Below, in pieces: positions 1 through 14,330 of a stretch of DNA of 64,000 nt. Position 1 is the first letter of the stretch. Each line of letters opens with the position of its first letter. Made by a program: the position numbers and the translations under genes. The notes beneath the pieces were generated by a model. The model searched no databases. It was not told the DNA's origin and worked only from the letters and a program-made list of their open reading frames with translations. The stretch covers positions 1,922,137 to 1,986,136 of the forward strand of contig CM024184.1 of NCBI GenBank assembly GCA_013433145.1, written 5' to 3'. This stretch comes from Ascaris suum (Eukaryota; Nematoda; Chromadorea; Rhabditida; Ascarididae).

Positions 1-1987
<1,987 letters not shown>

Positions 1988-4900
1988 TCAACGCGTTTTA
2001 TGGTGTCCAGCATTCAGAAGCAAGAACAGTAATGATCTTCTAGTGAAGTTGTCATTGAATTCATGAACTTTAAATACCGACCGATCCGCTATTTGTATAC
2101 CGCTGTATCAACATGAGCTTACATCATGGAAGCGTCCTCAAAAAAAACCCCATCGTGTTGTAGCTGCAGCTTCAATCAATTAACGCATGACCTTTCATGA
2201 ATTAGCCAAAAAAAAAAAAAAAAAACCGAAAACTCGAATTTAAAGAATAGCTAATCGATAGGATTACCTTCAGCCTTTGATCAGCGTAATCTTCATCACT
2301 CAAGTGCGCATATTCCTTTCTGATATTCACGCAATGTGCGTCATATTTTGAAGGCTCAGAACCAAGAAATGCCATATCAAAATCGAGAAGAAAATGTAGA
2401 TCCTCTTCACCGAACATTCCCTCTGTCATATGTGCATCGGTGCAATTTTTACCACTTTCAACTATCAAATTTGCCACATAATTTTCCTGAATGTATAGTT
2501 ATAATCATCTACCTATAAAGTTAAGCATCGTTTGTAATTCACTAGAAATACGAAACGAACCATCGTTTTGAAGCTTTAATCGAGCGTCCACTATAAGCGC
2601 GATACTCGAAACAGCGCAATTGATAAAATAAAGCCCTCAATGAAAGCGTTCATTCATAAACAAATTCTGCACAAAAAAAAAAGATCTAGGATTCTATTTA
2701 CAGCTAAAACAGATGTTACAGATGTAGATGCACTTAGTTATGCATAGATATGAAATTGGTGACAAGTGGTCTCGATAAAACCTATCCTGCAAACGCTCAT
2801 TCCTCCTAGTCTTGCTTCTCCCTTCTCTCCCTTTCATGACATCTTCCCTCAGTATTAAAGAAAAAAAAAAGGAACAAACCGAGTCGAATGTAGTTTCCGA
2901 GGAGAATTCCCTCAATAATCTCGCACTTCTTTCGGCATTATCGGTCGCCTTTGTGTCATTGACGGCACTGCAATCTTTCCGTACAAAAAAAAAAAAAATA
3001 AAATAATAATTGCATTTTTTCTACAACAATGAACTTGAGAAAAGTTTTCATTGATTTCATTTGTTATTGTTTATTTATGTCATTATTTTTCTCCCTCAAA
3101 ATAAGAGAGGAGAGGCGTGGGGAGGTGGTGAGCGTCCCGTTTCAACGTTTTTATCGCATCCATCCTTATTTTCTTGCCGATTCCTCTCTAAGACCTTCAC
3201 CCTCGTGACTTACTTCTTTACTTCAACTTTTGATATCGTCATTTTTCTATGAGTAAAAGCAGTAGTTAGTTTTATAGCTCGTCGTAGAAAGAATTGCTGC
3301 TTCTTCAAAGCAGAAGATAAACTAAGGCATAATTAACTGCAGTGTTTCCGGAATGCATCGATCTATGCTTTCGTCTTTTTAAATCTTTATCGGCATAAAT
3401 GCAAGCGCTATTAAGCGAACTCTAAATCATAACATTCTCTATCAATCTTTCCATCCGTCTTCCTATCCCATACTCCACTCCTCGACTTCACTATCCTCTC
3501 CAAAATCCCCAAATCTATTATCCCCTTCATCTTACCTCTCCTTCCCTTCATCTCACCCCTTCTCCCTCCCCCATCCTCATAAATCAACCCAAAGAGCTAG
3601 CAAGTTTTTTGCCAAAGCTGATGATGCGCGCTGTGCAATCGATTTCGCCAACGAAGGAGCTCGAAGCTTCTAAAACTAACGGCGCAGTTAGCTGTCTTAG
3701 ACACATTCGAAATTCATGACACATTTGAATGCCTAAAATGCAAATAAAATGCATCGCATCAATGAGCACAACGAGCGGAACTAGATAGGGAGAAGAACGA
3801 GATATTCGCACTTTGTTTTACCTGTTCATGTGGATCCACCTCACCGTTTCATATCGATCTTCCTTTGAATTCACAATTATTTCTGTCTAAAGGATCAATG
3901 CTTCATGTGGATCCTTACTTCAGATATATTGGTAGCTCGAGTTGTCTACTATCATCAGCATTTTTTCTTTCAGTATTTTATAACCCGTAAAATGACCACA
4001 TTGCGAATCAAAAATGCTGACTACTCATATATGAACTAGACTGTTAATTTAATGCAGTCGGGAGACTGGACGCACGGTGTTGAAGGGCCTGGCATTCTTT
4101 AATTTAATTAAATGACATCCAGCCATGCATAACGAATGCTCTTATGGATAATACACATCATAGCGATCGATTAGGATAGGATGAAAAGACAAGTTTAGGC
4201 CAAATTTCGCTTGGATCAAAGAAACCTGAAGTACTTTTTTAGACATATTACTTCATAGTATTTAGGTTTAAAAAATTCGGAAATTAATAAAAATAGCCTA
4301 TTAGTGGCAATTACATCAGTACGTCTATCACACACATTTGTTGTAGCCAAGAATTAACCTTGAGGGCATTTCATTGATTGTTGCGAGTCTCTTTCAATTT
4401 ATGGATAACAGGAGTTTATGGATTGTGGATAATAGTGAATAACAGGTAAAAATTAATTTGTGGATAACAATTTATGGATAATAGTCATCTCGTTTAATAT
4501 ATATATATATAATCATTATTATACCATAATATACAGCTATCCAAAAATGAGATCATTATATTTGAAGCACAAATTGTAACACTTCAGCCGTCAAACTCTA
4601 ATTTATCAACGATTAACGAATGATTTCGTTTTAAAAAAAAATCGTCAATTACTGAAGATAGATCGCACATCTCTTCAATCGGTTGATTTTATGCATCGAT
4701 TTTCTTTCAACGAAAAATACGATGAAATAAAATCCAAACATCTAATTCTTATAATATTAGAAATGAGATAAGAGATGCATAACATATGAACATTGAAAAC
4801 AAATTACTAGCGAAAAAAAATGCATTTATATAAGACTGGCAGTAAAAATGCAACTTATAAAAGCCTTGGAAGCACTGATTTATGACAGTCTAACATTTTG

Positions 4901-7900
4901 TCGAGATTATTTCTCATAGAAATAAATCCGAAATTGATTGACATCGACTAGGCTATTATAACTTCCTTGACCGCCTAACTGGTTGTCAACATTTTTTTGT
5001 AACTTCATTAACGAATGTCATTGCTGCTCACGATGCGTGAATTGAGACCCCATCCGGTTGTGCATTTCGTCTATTTTGTGAGTCGATGATATCAAGCGAA
5101 CAATCAGACAATGACTTCTCTTGTAACCACATTTCGCAGCTGGATGGAGTGTTGATGCAAAATCTTCTCCAACTAATCCGTTTTCATACCGCAACAGCAA
5201 TCCGGATTCCGGATTGTCAGCTTCCTAATATATTTAGACTTCATTGCGGAGGCGATGATTAATCGATAAAAGAATGAATTTAAGCGATGACTCTAAATCA
5301 AGATTTTCTTCATCAAACATCATCGTCTCTTAGGTTTTGCGATAAACAAATTGGAACCGCCTATCTACAAACACAATTATATATGCCTGAAATAAAATCG
5401 ACATAATGCCGACGCATTATTTTCTTCGAGAAATAACGAATAAAAAAAAACCACTAACTGAAGAAAGAAAATTGCGAATGCGGTAGCATATCGTTCCCTT
5501 AGTTTATCCTTATATTCTTCGAATAGATTCAACATTTCGTATAAATGTTCGAAATTATGAAACGGTCTTCCTTCATAGCTTTGTGCTAGTCTACTCCACC
5601 ATTTCTCCTGAAATAGAACTCTCTAATCACTCAAAACGTTTCATTGCCGATTGCTATTATCCTTTTTTTTTTCTCTAACCTTAATTTCAATCATTTTTCA
5701 CTTCTTTTATTCACCTCACTTCTTCTCTCTCACTTCCAGTTCAATCTCTTGAGGCAAATCCTCGCATAGATTTCGCCTCATTGAGAAATTTGCGATTTCT
5801 ATCATTTATTATCTAACAATAGTATTTCAATGGTTTTCAATGGAATTAAAAATTAAAAAAAAAAAACTAATTTTGATTTATTCACTATTATTGAGTCATA
5901 AAATAATAACTTTACTTCGTCAATTAAAGTACAATTTCTTATAAATGAATAAAATTACTAAAGAAGAAAAATATTAGACGACTCTTCACTATGAACGCTA
6001 ATGAAATATTTAGAAAATTACAAAATACAAAGAAATGATTCTCATAGAATTTATTATATTCGAAGTTTTTTCTTTTCTTTTTTTTTCGCGAATTTTTTGA
6101 TTTCTATATTTCATTTTTTTCCATTTTTTTAAAAAAATATTTTAACTGTTGGAATTTTATTTCGAATTTTTTTTTTTTTTTGGTTGAAAAATTTCATTTC
6201 CTTTGAAATATGTGAAAGTGATCTATGATCTTCGAATTATTTAGAGCATTAAATTGAATTCCATTAAATAATGTTTAAAAACGATAAAAATCCCTAAAAT
6301 AAAATTCTTTTCTCATTGTTGTCAAAATTCCTCAAAAAAAAAAAAAAACAAAATTATGTTCCCTTTATTGGATTATGATTCTATAGTTTATAAAATAAAT
6401 ACCTCTTTCATATGAATTTGAAATATTTTCCGACCAATGTTCAAAGATTCATAATAATATTTTCACTATAAATGATAAAACAATATCAACATTATTCGCT
6501 GCTAAAAATTATGGGGAAGAAAATTAGAGAAATTGCCATTATTCGGTTTCATTGATTGTTGAAAAATTTATTGAGAAATCGTATAGCGATATTATATTCT
6601 ATAAATTTATCTACCTGTATTTATAGGTATTGATCGAAAAGTGCACTAACACAACTTGAATGCGCATATATACATCAATTGCTTTTGGTTGAAATTCTGG
6701 CAAAAAAAAAAAACCTCGGATGGCAATGAAATAAACTAAAAACTCAATTTGCTTGTTAGTAAAACCTAAACTAATTGGTTCCTCATACTTTAATCATTCG
6801 TTTTCGCTCGAAGTTCCAATTTCCGACCTAAAACGCATATGGTTGATCTTTTTTGATGATAGCCCAAGTCCCCATATTAGGCTGAGGGGATAATTCGATT
6901 CATATACCCCAAATCCTTAACTACCCATACTACATCTTTTCTAATCCAATAAACTTACGCAGACTTATTTTTATATGTTCGTCGAGAAATTTTAGTGTTT
7001 GCTCAGTTGTCCTCATCCATCAACAACATGGGCATATTTTCGAGCAATTTTTGTTGGAGAAATTCGAATTTGAAATCAATCCAATTTTTAGTAGCCTAAA
7101 ATGTTTATAGTCTTTTATAAAAAAACTATACAGCTTTTTTTTTCAGAGAAAAAAAAACGCAAACATGCGGCGATAAAAGGAAGAAATTGCCCTAAAATAA
7201 TGGTACTAATGTTTTGCTTGCAAAAAAAAAAAAAAAAAAGAATCATTTACTAGCTAAACACCATTTTAATGAATTGAAATTCTCATTGTTTTATTATATA
7301 TTTTAAGCGATTTTTTTTTGTTGTTGTTGTGGAAAATATGGCTTATAAACAACAAATTTGAATTAATGGATAGAATTGAATAAGTGATATTTCGATTAAT
7401 TTTCTACGATTTAATCAATTCAACGATTTTATTCGATGAAATTTCCCACAATATGAGAAAACAATAGATGAAACGAAAGCTTAACGAATAGATTAGCACA
7501 TTTGAAATGCATTAGTTTAGGTGAACGACGATTTTTTGTTGTAATATTTCATCCGACAATTGATCGACGTACTTTTACAACGAACGATAGCGGAAACTAT
7601 TAATAGTATGAGAGAGCACATTTTTCAGTGGCAAAGATTTGTGGAAAAGTGAATATAACTGTTTGAAATATTCATAAATCGAGTGAAAAAATTGACTTTG
7701 AAAAAAAAATGGAAGAAATTTATTGCAATTTTCTTTTTTTTTTCTTTTTTTTTTTTTTTTAAATCCAACAAAATCAATGCACAAAAAAAAAGATCAGAAA
7801 TGATGCAAAATAAAATGAATTAGCGTCTAATTTAAATCTTATAATATATGCAAATTTTTTAATCAGTTGAATAATTGAATCAATGATCATTAAATGAAAA

Positions 7901-10900
7901 TTTACGAAATTTGCATATTCAAACGGAAATACAGTTAAGAATGATCTGATTAATTGAGCAAAATTTAAATATGCAAATAAGTGGAAAGATAAATACATAT
8001 ATGCAAAATTGAAATTAAATTTAAATAATACTTTAGTGAGTTTCTTTAAATTCAAGCTGATTTTCGATTGTGATGATTCATCGCTATAAATTGAAAAATT
8101 CGAAATATCGTAATACTCTAGAATGGCATTCTAGAAATTGAAGAACAATCAATTTATTCTCTTATTAATCGACCATACTGCTGAGTAACTATATTAATTT
8201 TTATTATTATGTTACAAGTAATTTTATCGAGTAATTTATATTACTCTAATAAGTTATCAAGTTTTCATATCCATTAAAGACTAATCAACAGGCAAAATAA
8301 TTTCGAGGTATTGCTTTGTGAGATGAAAGCAAAAAATCAACAAAAATATTCATCATAGACGTGGAAATCGAACCAAAGACATTTAAAGTATAGCTGAACG
8401 AATAATTATTTAATGAGGAAATATATCGACTAATGCAAATTGATGTGAATATATAATTAAGCGATATTGATTTAAAAAAAAAGGACTCAGAACTGTTTCG
8501 CCTCACTGAATGCGTTTTCCTAACTTCGAGAGAGACTACATTCATCGTAACGGAAATATTACATCCAAAATAATATAGTTCAATAAATTGATAATGAAAA
8601 AAAATTTCTATTATTATTAATTGTCTGTAAAGATGGGAAGGAGGTATAACGGAGGTATAAGTAAAATCATCGATTAGGGGGATATGAGAGAGAGAGAGGG
8701 ATTGAAGAAAGAGGGAGAGGAGGACGGTAAAGATTAGGGGGATATGAAAGAGGGAGAGGAGGACGAAAGATGAGACACGATGATAGTTGGAAAATGAACG
8801 AAAAAGAGAGTGAAAAATATTGATAGTGAAAGTCATTTTTCATACTCGTTGAATGAAAAAATCTTAAGTGCAACTCTTGATTACACCTTGTTTCTATTGT
8901 AAACAACAATAGTTTTTATATATGCTGAGTACAACAATGAAAAGAGAGGGAGAGAGAGAGAGAGAGAGAAAGAGAAAGAGGGAGAGAGAGGGAGGGAGAG
9001 AGAAAAAAATGAAGCGAGAAAGTTAGCAAGGGAAAAAAATGATTTAGGGTTCATTGAATTCATTGAGAATACTCAATATTTTAAAGATTTCACCAAAAAT
9101 ATCGTTAGCAAACACCCTCTAAGGATCTATAAGATCAAATAAAATATGACTACATACAAATATCTATCATATTTTATTAACTTCAAAGTAATCTCATAGA
9201 TATATATCTTCAGATTATAATTTGCATAAAAATATATGAGAAAAATATATGGAATTAAGAAATAATCTTATTAAAGAAAAAAGGAGAAAATACTCTATAA
9301 AAGAATATAAAATAATCAAAAACTTGGAAATTTTTTTTGAAGGAATATTAATATATTTCAACGTTGAAAAATTTGAAAACCTATAGAGATTTTGAAAAAA
9401 AAAACAAAAAATTTTGGAAAAAAAAAACAAATTCAAAAATAAGTTTCATCGAATTTATTAAAAAAATAAAAAAATCTCCGATAAAATGATTTAATTTAAT
9501 TTTATGATAGTAAATGAGGAAATAATTAAAAAATCGAAAATTTTATTATCGAATAATTTATTACAATGATATTCTTTTTTTCTTTTTTTTTTCTTAGCAA
9601 TTATAATTTCTATGAATTTTTGAATTATTATTTACGAAAAATTTTTCATTGAATTCAAAAATAACTATTAAATTATCGCATAAATTAATTTTTTAAAAAG
9701 TCGATTACTTCATTAATCACTATAGTACTTCAAGAAAGAAGTAATCATATAATCGTATCACTATTTAGGAAATACAATCAACACTTCTAATTTCAAATGA
9801 AAAAAGATTATTGCTATCATATCATATCGTTTTCTGACAAAAAAAAGATCAATTTTTGCACCTAAAATTGCAGAGAAATTTCCACTTAATTCACCACATT
9901 TAATGAGACGAGAAATTCTTTTATTTTCTCAACTAAAGAGGATTCAATGAAATTAAGCGATAAAAATTAGCTAACATCGAATTCACTATTAACTAATTTT
10001 TAAAAAAAAACTGCAATATTACAACGAAAATGAGAGAATAATAATAGGCTCAATAATAAAGAGGAATGCATTACTTTATTAGATGATTTATTATTTTCTT
10101 TATTCGGATATCAACAAATCGGCCACTCATTTGAATATTTAAAAATTAGTGAAATTATTATTTTTTTTAATCAAATAAAAAGACTATTCTTTTAGCATAT
10201 ATTGTCAAACTTAAGTTCCACCCATTTATTAATACTCGTTTTAAATTGAACTTAGAAAAAAAGTATTTAATTAATCGATGCTTTCTTTGAAAATTTGCAA
10301 AAATACGATAAAAAATTGCATAAATTTTCAAACGATTTTGTTATGATTCAGCTATCATCGACCCTCTCCCTCTTCATTCCTCTACATTCATCGAGATTTT
10401 GTAACTTTTTTTAAGCCTAGGCTATTTTGTAGCCCCCAATTTAATGGAAATTAGTCTCTTCCATAATTTTTTCCCAGTGGATGGATCATTTATTAAATAA
10501 TCAATTGATGCGTCCTAAAATTAATATTACCAGGCATTAATGAATAATAAATAATCCGACATCATGGGTAAATAGGGAGAAAAAAAAGAGCAACGATATT
10601 CATAGACATGACGAATTGCTCAACGCGATTTTATTCCACTCGTTACACTTCCGTAACGATTATATTCATTTCTATCATCCTCTTCTATTCTTTATTATAT
10701 ATGCGGATAATCACTAATGGTAAATGCGATAAAAAGTATAATACTTCAAAATACTTTTACATTATGGTCAAGGTTTATGAATTTGCCGGTGATTTCGTTA
10801 TGAGATGCTTTTAATTGGGAATTTCTAAAGTTAGACGATGGTATACTAATGGTAAATGTATACCATCGTCTAAAGTTAGACGATGGTATACTAATCACTA

Positions 10901-13386
10901 ATGGTAAATGCGATAAAAAGTATAATACTTCAAAAAATCTAAAGTTCATTGGTATGCCTTACTCGATTTCAACCAAAATGCCGCTTGACTGCTTCAAAGA
11001 TAAAAGTTTTAGAGAATTTTTATGGATATAATGCACTTAACTATTGTCATTTTTGTGGAAGAAAAGATTAATGTGCCACATAAAACTTAGCGAATCGTTG
11101 ATGAATGAACTCGACTATGAATTCACTTGCATTAGTAATTCAAATGAAATTGCTCTTTGATCCATACAAAATGAATTTATGGGTAAGGTTTGACTCCGGA
11201 ACTCTGGAGACGCTCACTACTAATCGTAGCATTCAAGAAAAATCTAAACAACAGCAGCGTTATGCATCTATCCATCCGTTTGCATGTGCACAATCCAAGT
11301 GGCGGATATTGACTCCGCAACGAATAACTTCATTGGCACACTTAATTTGATTTAAACCAATATGCCATTAGATTGGTTATAAGGTAAAACTTTTTGAAAA
11401 AGAAAAAAAGATTATTATCGATTTTTCCGCAGGAAAAAAAATATCAGTGATATTTTTTGAAAATATTTAAATTGATCATTTCGCAGTTTGATACCTATGA
11501 TAAAATGATTATTTTTATTGAATTTAATTCATTTTAATTATACAAATAGGACTCAATAAAGAATTTAAATAAAGGAGACTTAATAACTTAAAATACTCGA
11601 ACTCAATTACTTAAAAAAATTTCGATAGAGATACCATACGAAGATTATAACGCATTTTAAAAATTACATATATTTATTGAGCGTAAAATTCATTGTGTTA
11701 ACATTCAACTCAATATTCACCTTTCATATCAGTGTATGTATATATTATTTTCTATGAAAATGAGCGCATTGCTATGGAATTTTTATGTTTTTTCGCTAAA
11801 AACAGATGAAATGGGAAAGAAAAGAATGAGTGAAACGATGAGAGAGAAAAGCGGAGTACGAAAAAAAAAAAGAATGCGTAGAATAATGAGAGAGAACGCA
11901 CAGTCAAAGATGGAGGAAAAAAACCCGTCGAAATTATCGAATTAAAAAAGGAGTAATGAGGAGCGCAGATATCATTCGTAACAGATGTTTGTCAAATTCG
12001 ATGAGAGTGCTCATTATTTATTTTGCTCTTCGAAGTAAAGAGGTAATAAATTAGGAACGACATTGGCGCAAATGTCATTTGGATTGTTATCTCCGCTAAA
12101 GCAATTGATTAATCAATCGTGTAAAAAAAGCTCTGAAAATTTTCAAGTTTTTCTTTTTTAAAAATCGGTTTCAATTTATTTTATTTTTACGTTCATCTTT
12201 AATTTATTTTTTCAAATTTTGAACGACGATTATTTTCAATTCAATTTTCTTCTTCAATGACTTGATTGAATTCAAAAAAAAATCAACAAAAAAATTTCAG
12301 GTTCATCTCGACGAAAGGCTTCTCCGAAAGAAAAAGAATTGATAGTAACGATGTGTTCTATATTCGAGAAAGGCAACAATTTTACATCATCACTCTCTAA
12401 GGGGAAAATTCCTAAGTGAACGTTACCTGCACTCTAAGAGGGTGATCCTATATTTGAGTAAATGTGATCGTTTTTTGTATTTAGCCTCATTATTTCATTT
12501 ATATTTAATTTGGATGTTAAAATTTGAGATCAACGATGTCATTTAAATATTATTTCATCTGCGGAGAACTATAGATAATGAAAAAAAATTTTTTTAATTT
12601 AAGCAAAAATGAAAAAAAAAATCACAAAATAGCGTTCTAAATCGGAGATGATTCATCAACCTTTTATCGATTATTTCATTTATGATCGATAAAACATATG
12701 AAGCAAACATATGATATATATTATTGATTGATTTTCCAACATTATATCAACAAATAAATCCGTATATATTTGTTTATGAAGCTGTTTGAAGTATGTCGAA
12801 ATCGTTTATAAACTTTATATTCCATGATTTAAAGAAAACGATTAACGAAAATAAGCTTGTAAGTTTATAGCACGATGACGTGCTATGACGTAATCAGTCA
12901 CGAATAATTCAACTTTACTCAACAATAAGGTTAAACTTTATCGGTAGAATGAACATTCTACAATTAATAAAATGACTTGTAAATTTTATTATTAGTGAAA
13001 TAAATAAATCTTACTAAGCTTAATCTCTTCTCTATTGTTTAGTTGATTAATTCATAAATTACCTATGAAATTCATCGATTATTCATTGATTTATTGATTA
13101 ATTATTGATTTATTGATTAATTAGTGATTACGGTTATCGATTAATTGAAAATATTATCTACTATTTGATTCAACTAATTTTTTATCTACCTTTATAATAA
13201 TATTGCAATAGAGATCAATAAACTATTTTAAAAAAAAAGAAATTAATAGAAGAATTTCTACACGAAATTTTATTAATTAAACTAACATTTAATTACCTTT
13301 AATGGGACAGGTAAGAACGTCGTCAGGTCACACCATTTCCTCTCGAGATCCTTGCGTGCATCATCAACCGTCGCGCATTCGCTCAT
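1988..13386 (-). CDS. HD-superfamily phosphohydrolase-like protein (COG4339 type), multi-exon
   Basis: Exons read on the minus strand: 13386-13297 (30 codons from an ATG, phase 0 out), 5607-5455, possible 12-nt microexon 5386-5375, 5224-5032 (phase 1 out), possible exon 3732-3677 (phase 1 in, phase 0 out), 2486-2268 and last exon 2102-1988 with a TGA stop. Family signals in order: N-terminal LERKWCDL; RPFHNFEHLYEM, like the family RxYHxxxH block; ADNPES, like its DNExxSA block; VRLISSTHK, like its lI..T.H block; FLLDFDMAFLG, like its FLDxDLaILG block; NIRKEYAHL, like its IRxEY.hv block; and VFKVHEF near the C-terminus. The HD pair expected before the DN block reads as Leu-Gln in my model, so activity is doubtful. 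One phase mismatch remains before the last exon (phase 0 out at 2268, phase 2 needed at 2102), so a microexon may be missing. Introns are very long. Family membership is an inference from remembered motifs; the function of nematode members is unknown to me. Just upstream of the ATG a GCGCAG could be a trans-splice acceptor. Confidence 0.6.
3430..3590. other. Pyrimidine-rich tract (purine-rich on the gene's strand)
   Basis: The plus strand is almost continuously C/T with several CCC runs; on the minus strand, the sense of the surrounding gene, it is G-rich. It lies about 85 bases and more downstream of the possible exon 3732-3677, resembling the donor-proximal G/C tracts seen in other introns of this window. 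No coding potential is seen. Confidence 0.5.
8672..8763. repeat. Imperfect 60-bp direct repeat, GA-rich
   Basis: GATTAGGGGGATATGA occurs twice, 60 bp apart, each copy followed by a purine-rich stretch ending in GAGGAGGACG. Confidence 0.75.
8940..9005. repeat. (GA)n / purine-rich simple repeat
   Basis: Runs of GAGAGA with a few GGG and AAA interruptions on the plus strand. Confidence 0.9.
10708..10935. repeat. 44-bp direct repeat flanking an inverted-repeat cluster
   Basis: A 44-bp unit beginning TAATCACTAATGGTAAATGC occurs at 10708-10751 and 10892-10935, with no difference that I can see. Between the copies AGACGATGGTATAC (10833-10846 and 10878-10891) alternates with its reverse complement (10858-10871), so the middle can fold into hairpins. 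Confidence 0.85.
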
Positions 13387-14088
13387 TGTAACGTCTCTGC
13401 GCGCCCCCTTATTGCCGTCGCATAGATTCGATATTCTTCCTCAAGTTGTCCATTTGTCTCTCTCTATTTTTCAATCTCTATCTCAATGCTTCGTCGTCTT
13501 ACCGCTTAGCTTTTCTAATTCTTTCTCGTTTCCTCGATTTTTCTTTCTTTCTCTAGCATCTTTCTTCAGCTATAATTCTCGAAATCATCTATTTTCGACT
13601 AACTTCTTTTTTTTCTCTGAATTATCGTTGAATCTACATATCTTTTTGCTTCTCTCGCGTATGCATCCTATGCTATTTATTCATTCTCTCTCTCTGTCTT
13701 AGATTTCATCTCTAGTAGTCGTAAAGCTGTCTATATATCCAGGAAAAATGCTCGAATTTTTGGGAGAATTGCATTCAGACTGCCCATCATTCTCATGCTA
13801 ATGGTCACCATTGGCGTTTCTTTCCATAGAGGATTTTTTTCTAATGGCTTTCACTCCTCATTCGATTGCTTGATGTCTATTCAAAATGACATCATGCACA
13901 TTGGAAATGACGTCATTTTTTTGCAATCGTTCACACTTACATTCTATCATGTGAGCGAAAAATTTGCGTAATTGACATTTTTAATTTCGGAAGTTTTTGA
14001 GTGGGAATCGATCAATCCTAAAATATTATATGATCAAGGTCGGTCATATTTTAATTTCAAATTTGCAGCGTTATACAACCGGAAATGT

Positions 14089-14139
14089 ATATCGTCGGTC
14101 TCATTCCGGAAATGCTTTCCGGAATGAGACCGACGATAT
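14089..14139. repeat. Perfect 24-bp inverted repeat with 3-base loop
   Basis: Left arm 14089-14112 begins ATATCGTCGGTCTCATTCC; right arm 14116-14139 is its exact reverse complement; the loop is TGC. It is GC-richer than its surroundings. It could be a hairpin-forming repeat or the paired ends of a tiny palindromic element. Confidence 0.9.
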
Positions 14140-14270
14140 GAAATCGAATATGAAACTTATCGCACATGAAATATGAAATACGAATAAAGCTTTCAAATAT
14201 GAAATCGGATATGAAAACTTTTAAATGAGAAAAATGAGTAAATCAACTCATACCACACATTGAATACTAG

Positions 14271-14330
14271 TACCGTATTACCTCGAATAAAAGCCTCTGT
14301 TATATCTAGAGGGAAAGTCGAGGCCTTGAA
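14271..14330. repeat. Possible transposon-end relic (ACCGTA...TCGAA motif)
   Basis: Reads TACCGTATTACCTCGAATAA followed by AAGCC. A related sequence (TACCGTAAAACTTCGAAAAT, then AAGCC) lies at 58671-58695. Two diverged copies in one window suggest a dispersed element; the family is not identified. Confidence 0.4.

Larger units (their letters stand above)
5695..13296. other. Long first intron of the HD-like gene
   Basis: About 7.6 kb with no convincing exon. It holds poly(A)/poly(T) runs, purine-rich simple repeats (8.67-8.77 and 8.94-9.01 kb) and a cluster of direct and inverted repeats (10.7-10.94 kb). The longest open frame (8285-8836, minus) is Ser/Ile/Phe-rich and shows no family motif. 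Confidence 0.5.

Noticed and set aside
5680..5694. Tiny first exon (ATG plus four codons) for the HD-like gene
   Set aside because: The exon at 13386-13297 keeps the same phase and carries the family's N-terminal block, so it is the better start.
8285..8836. 183-codon minus-strand open frame, the longest by codon count
   Set aside because: Biased composition (Ser, Ile, Phe, Leu), opposite a GA-rich repeat, no family motif and no splice context.
13352..13702. 116-codon plus-strand open frame, Ser/Phe/Leu-rich
   Set aside because: Opposite the HD-like first exon and running into a pyrimidine-rich tract; no family resemblance.
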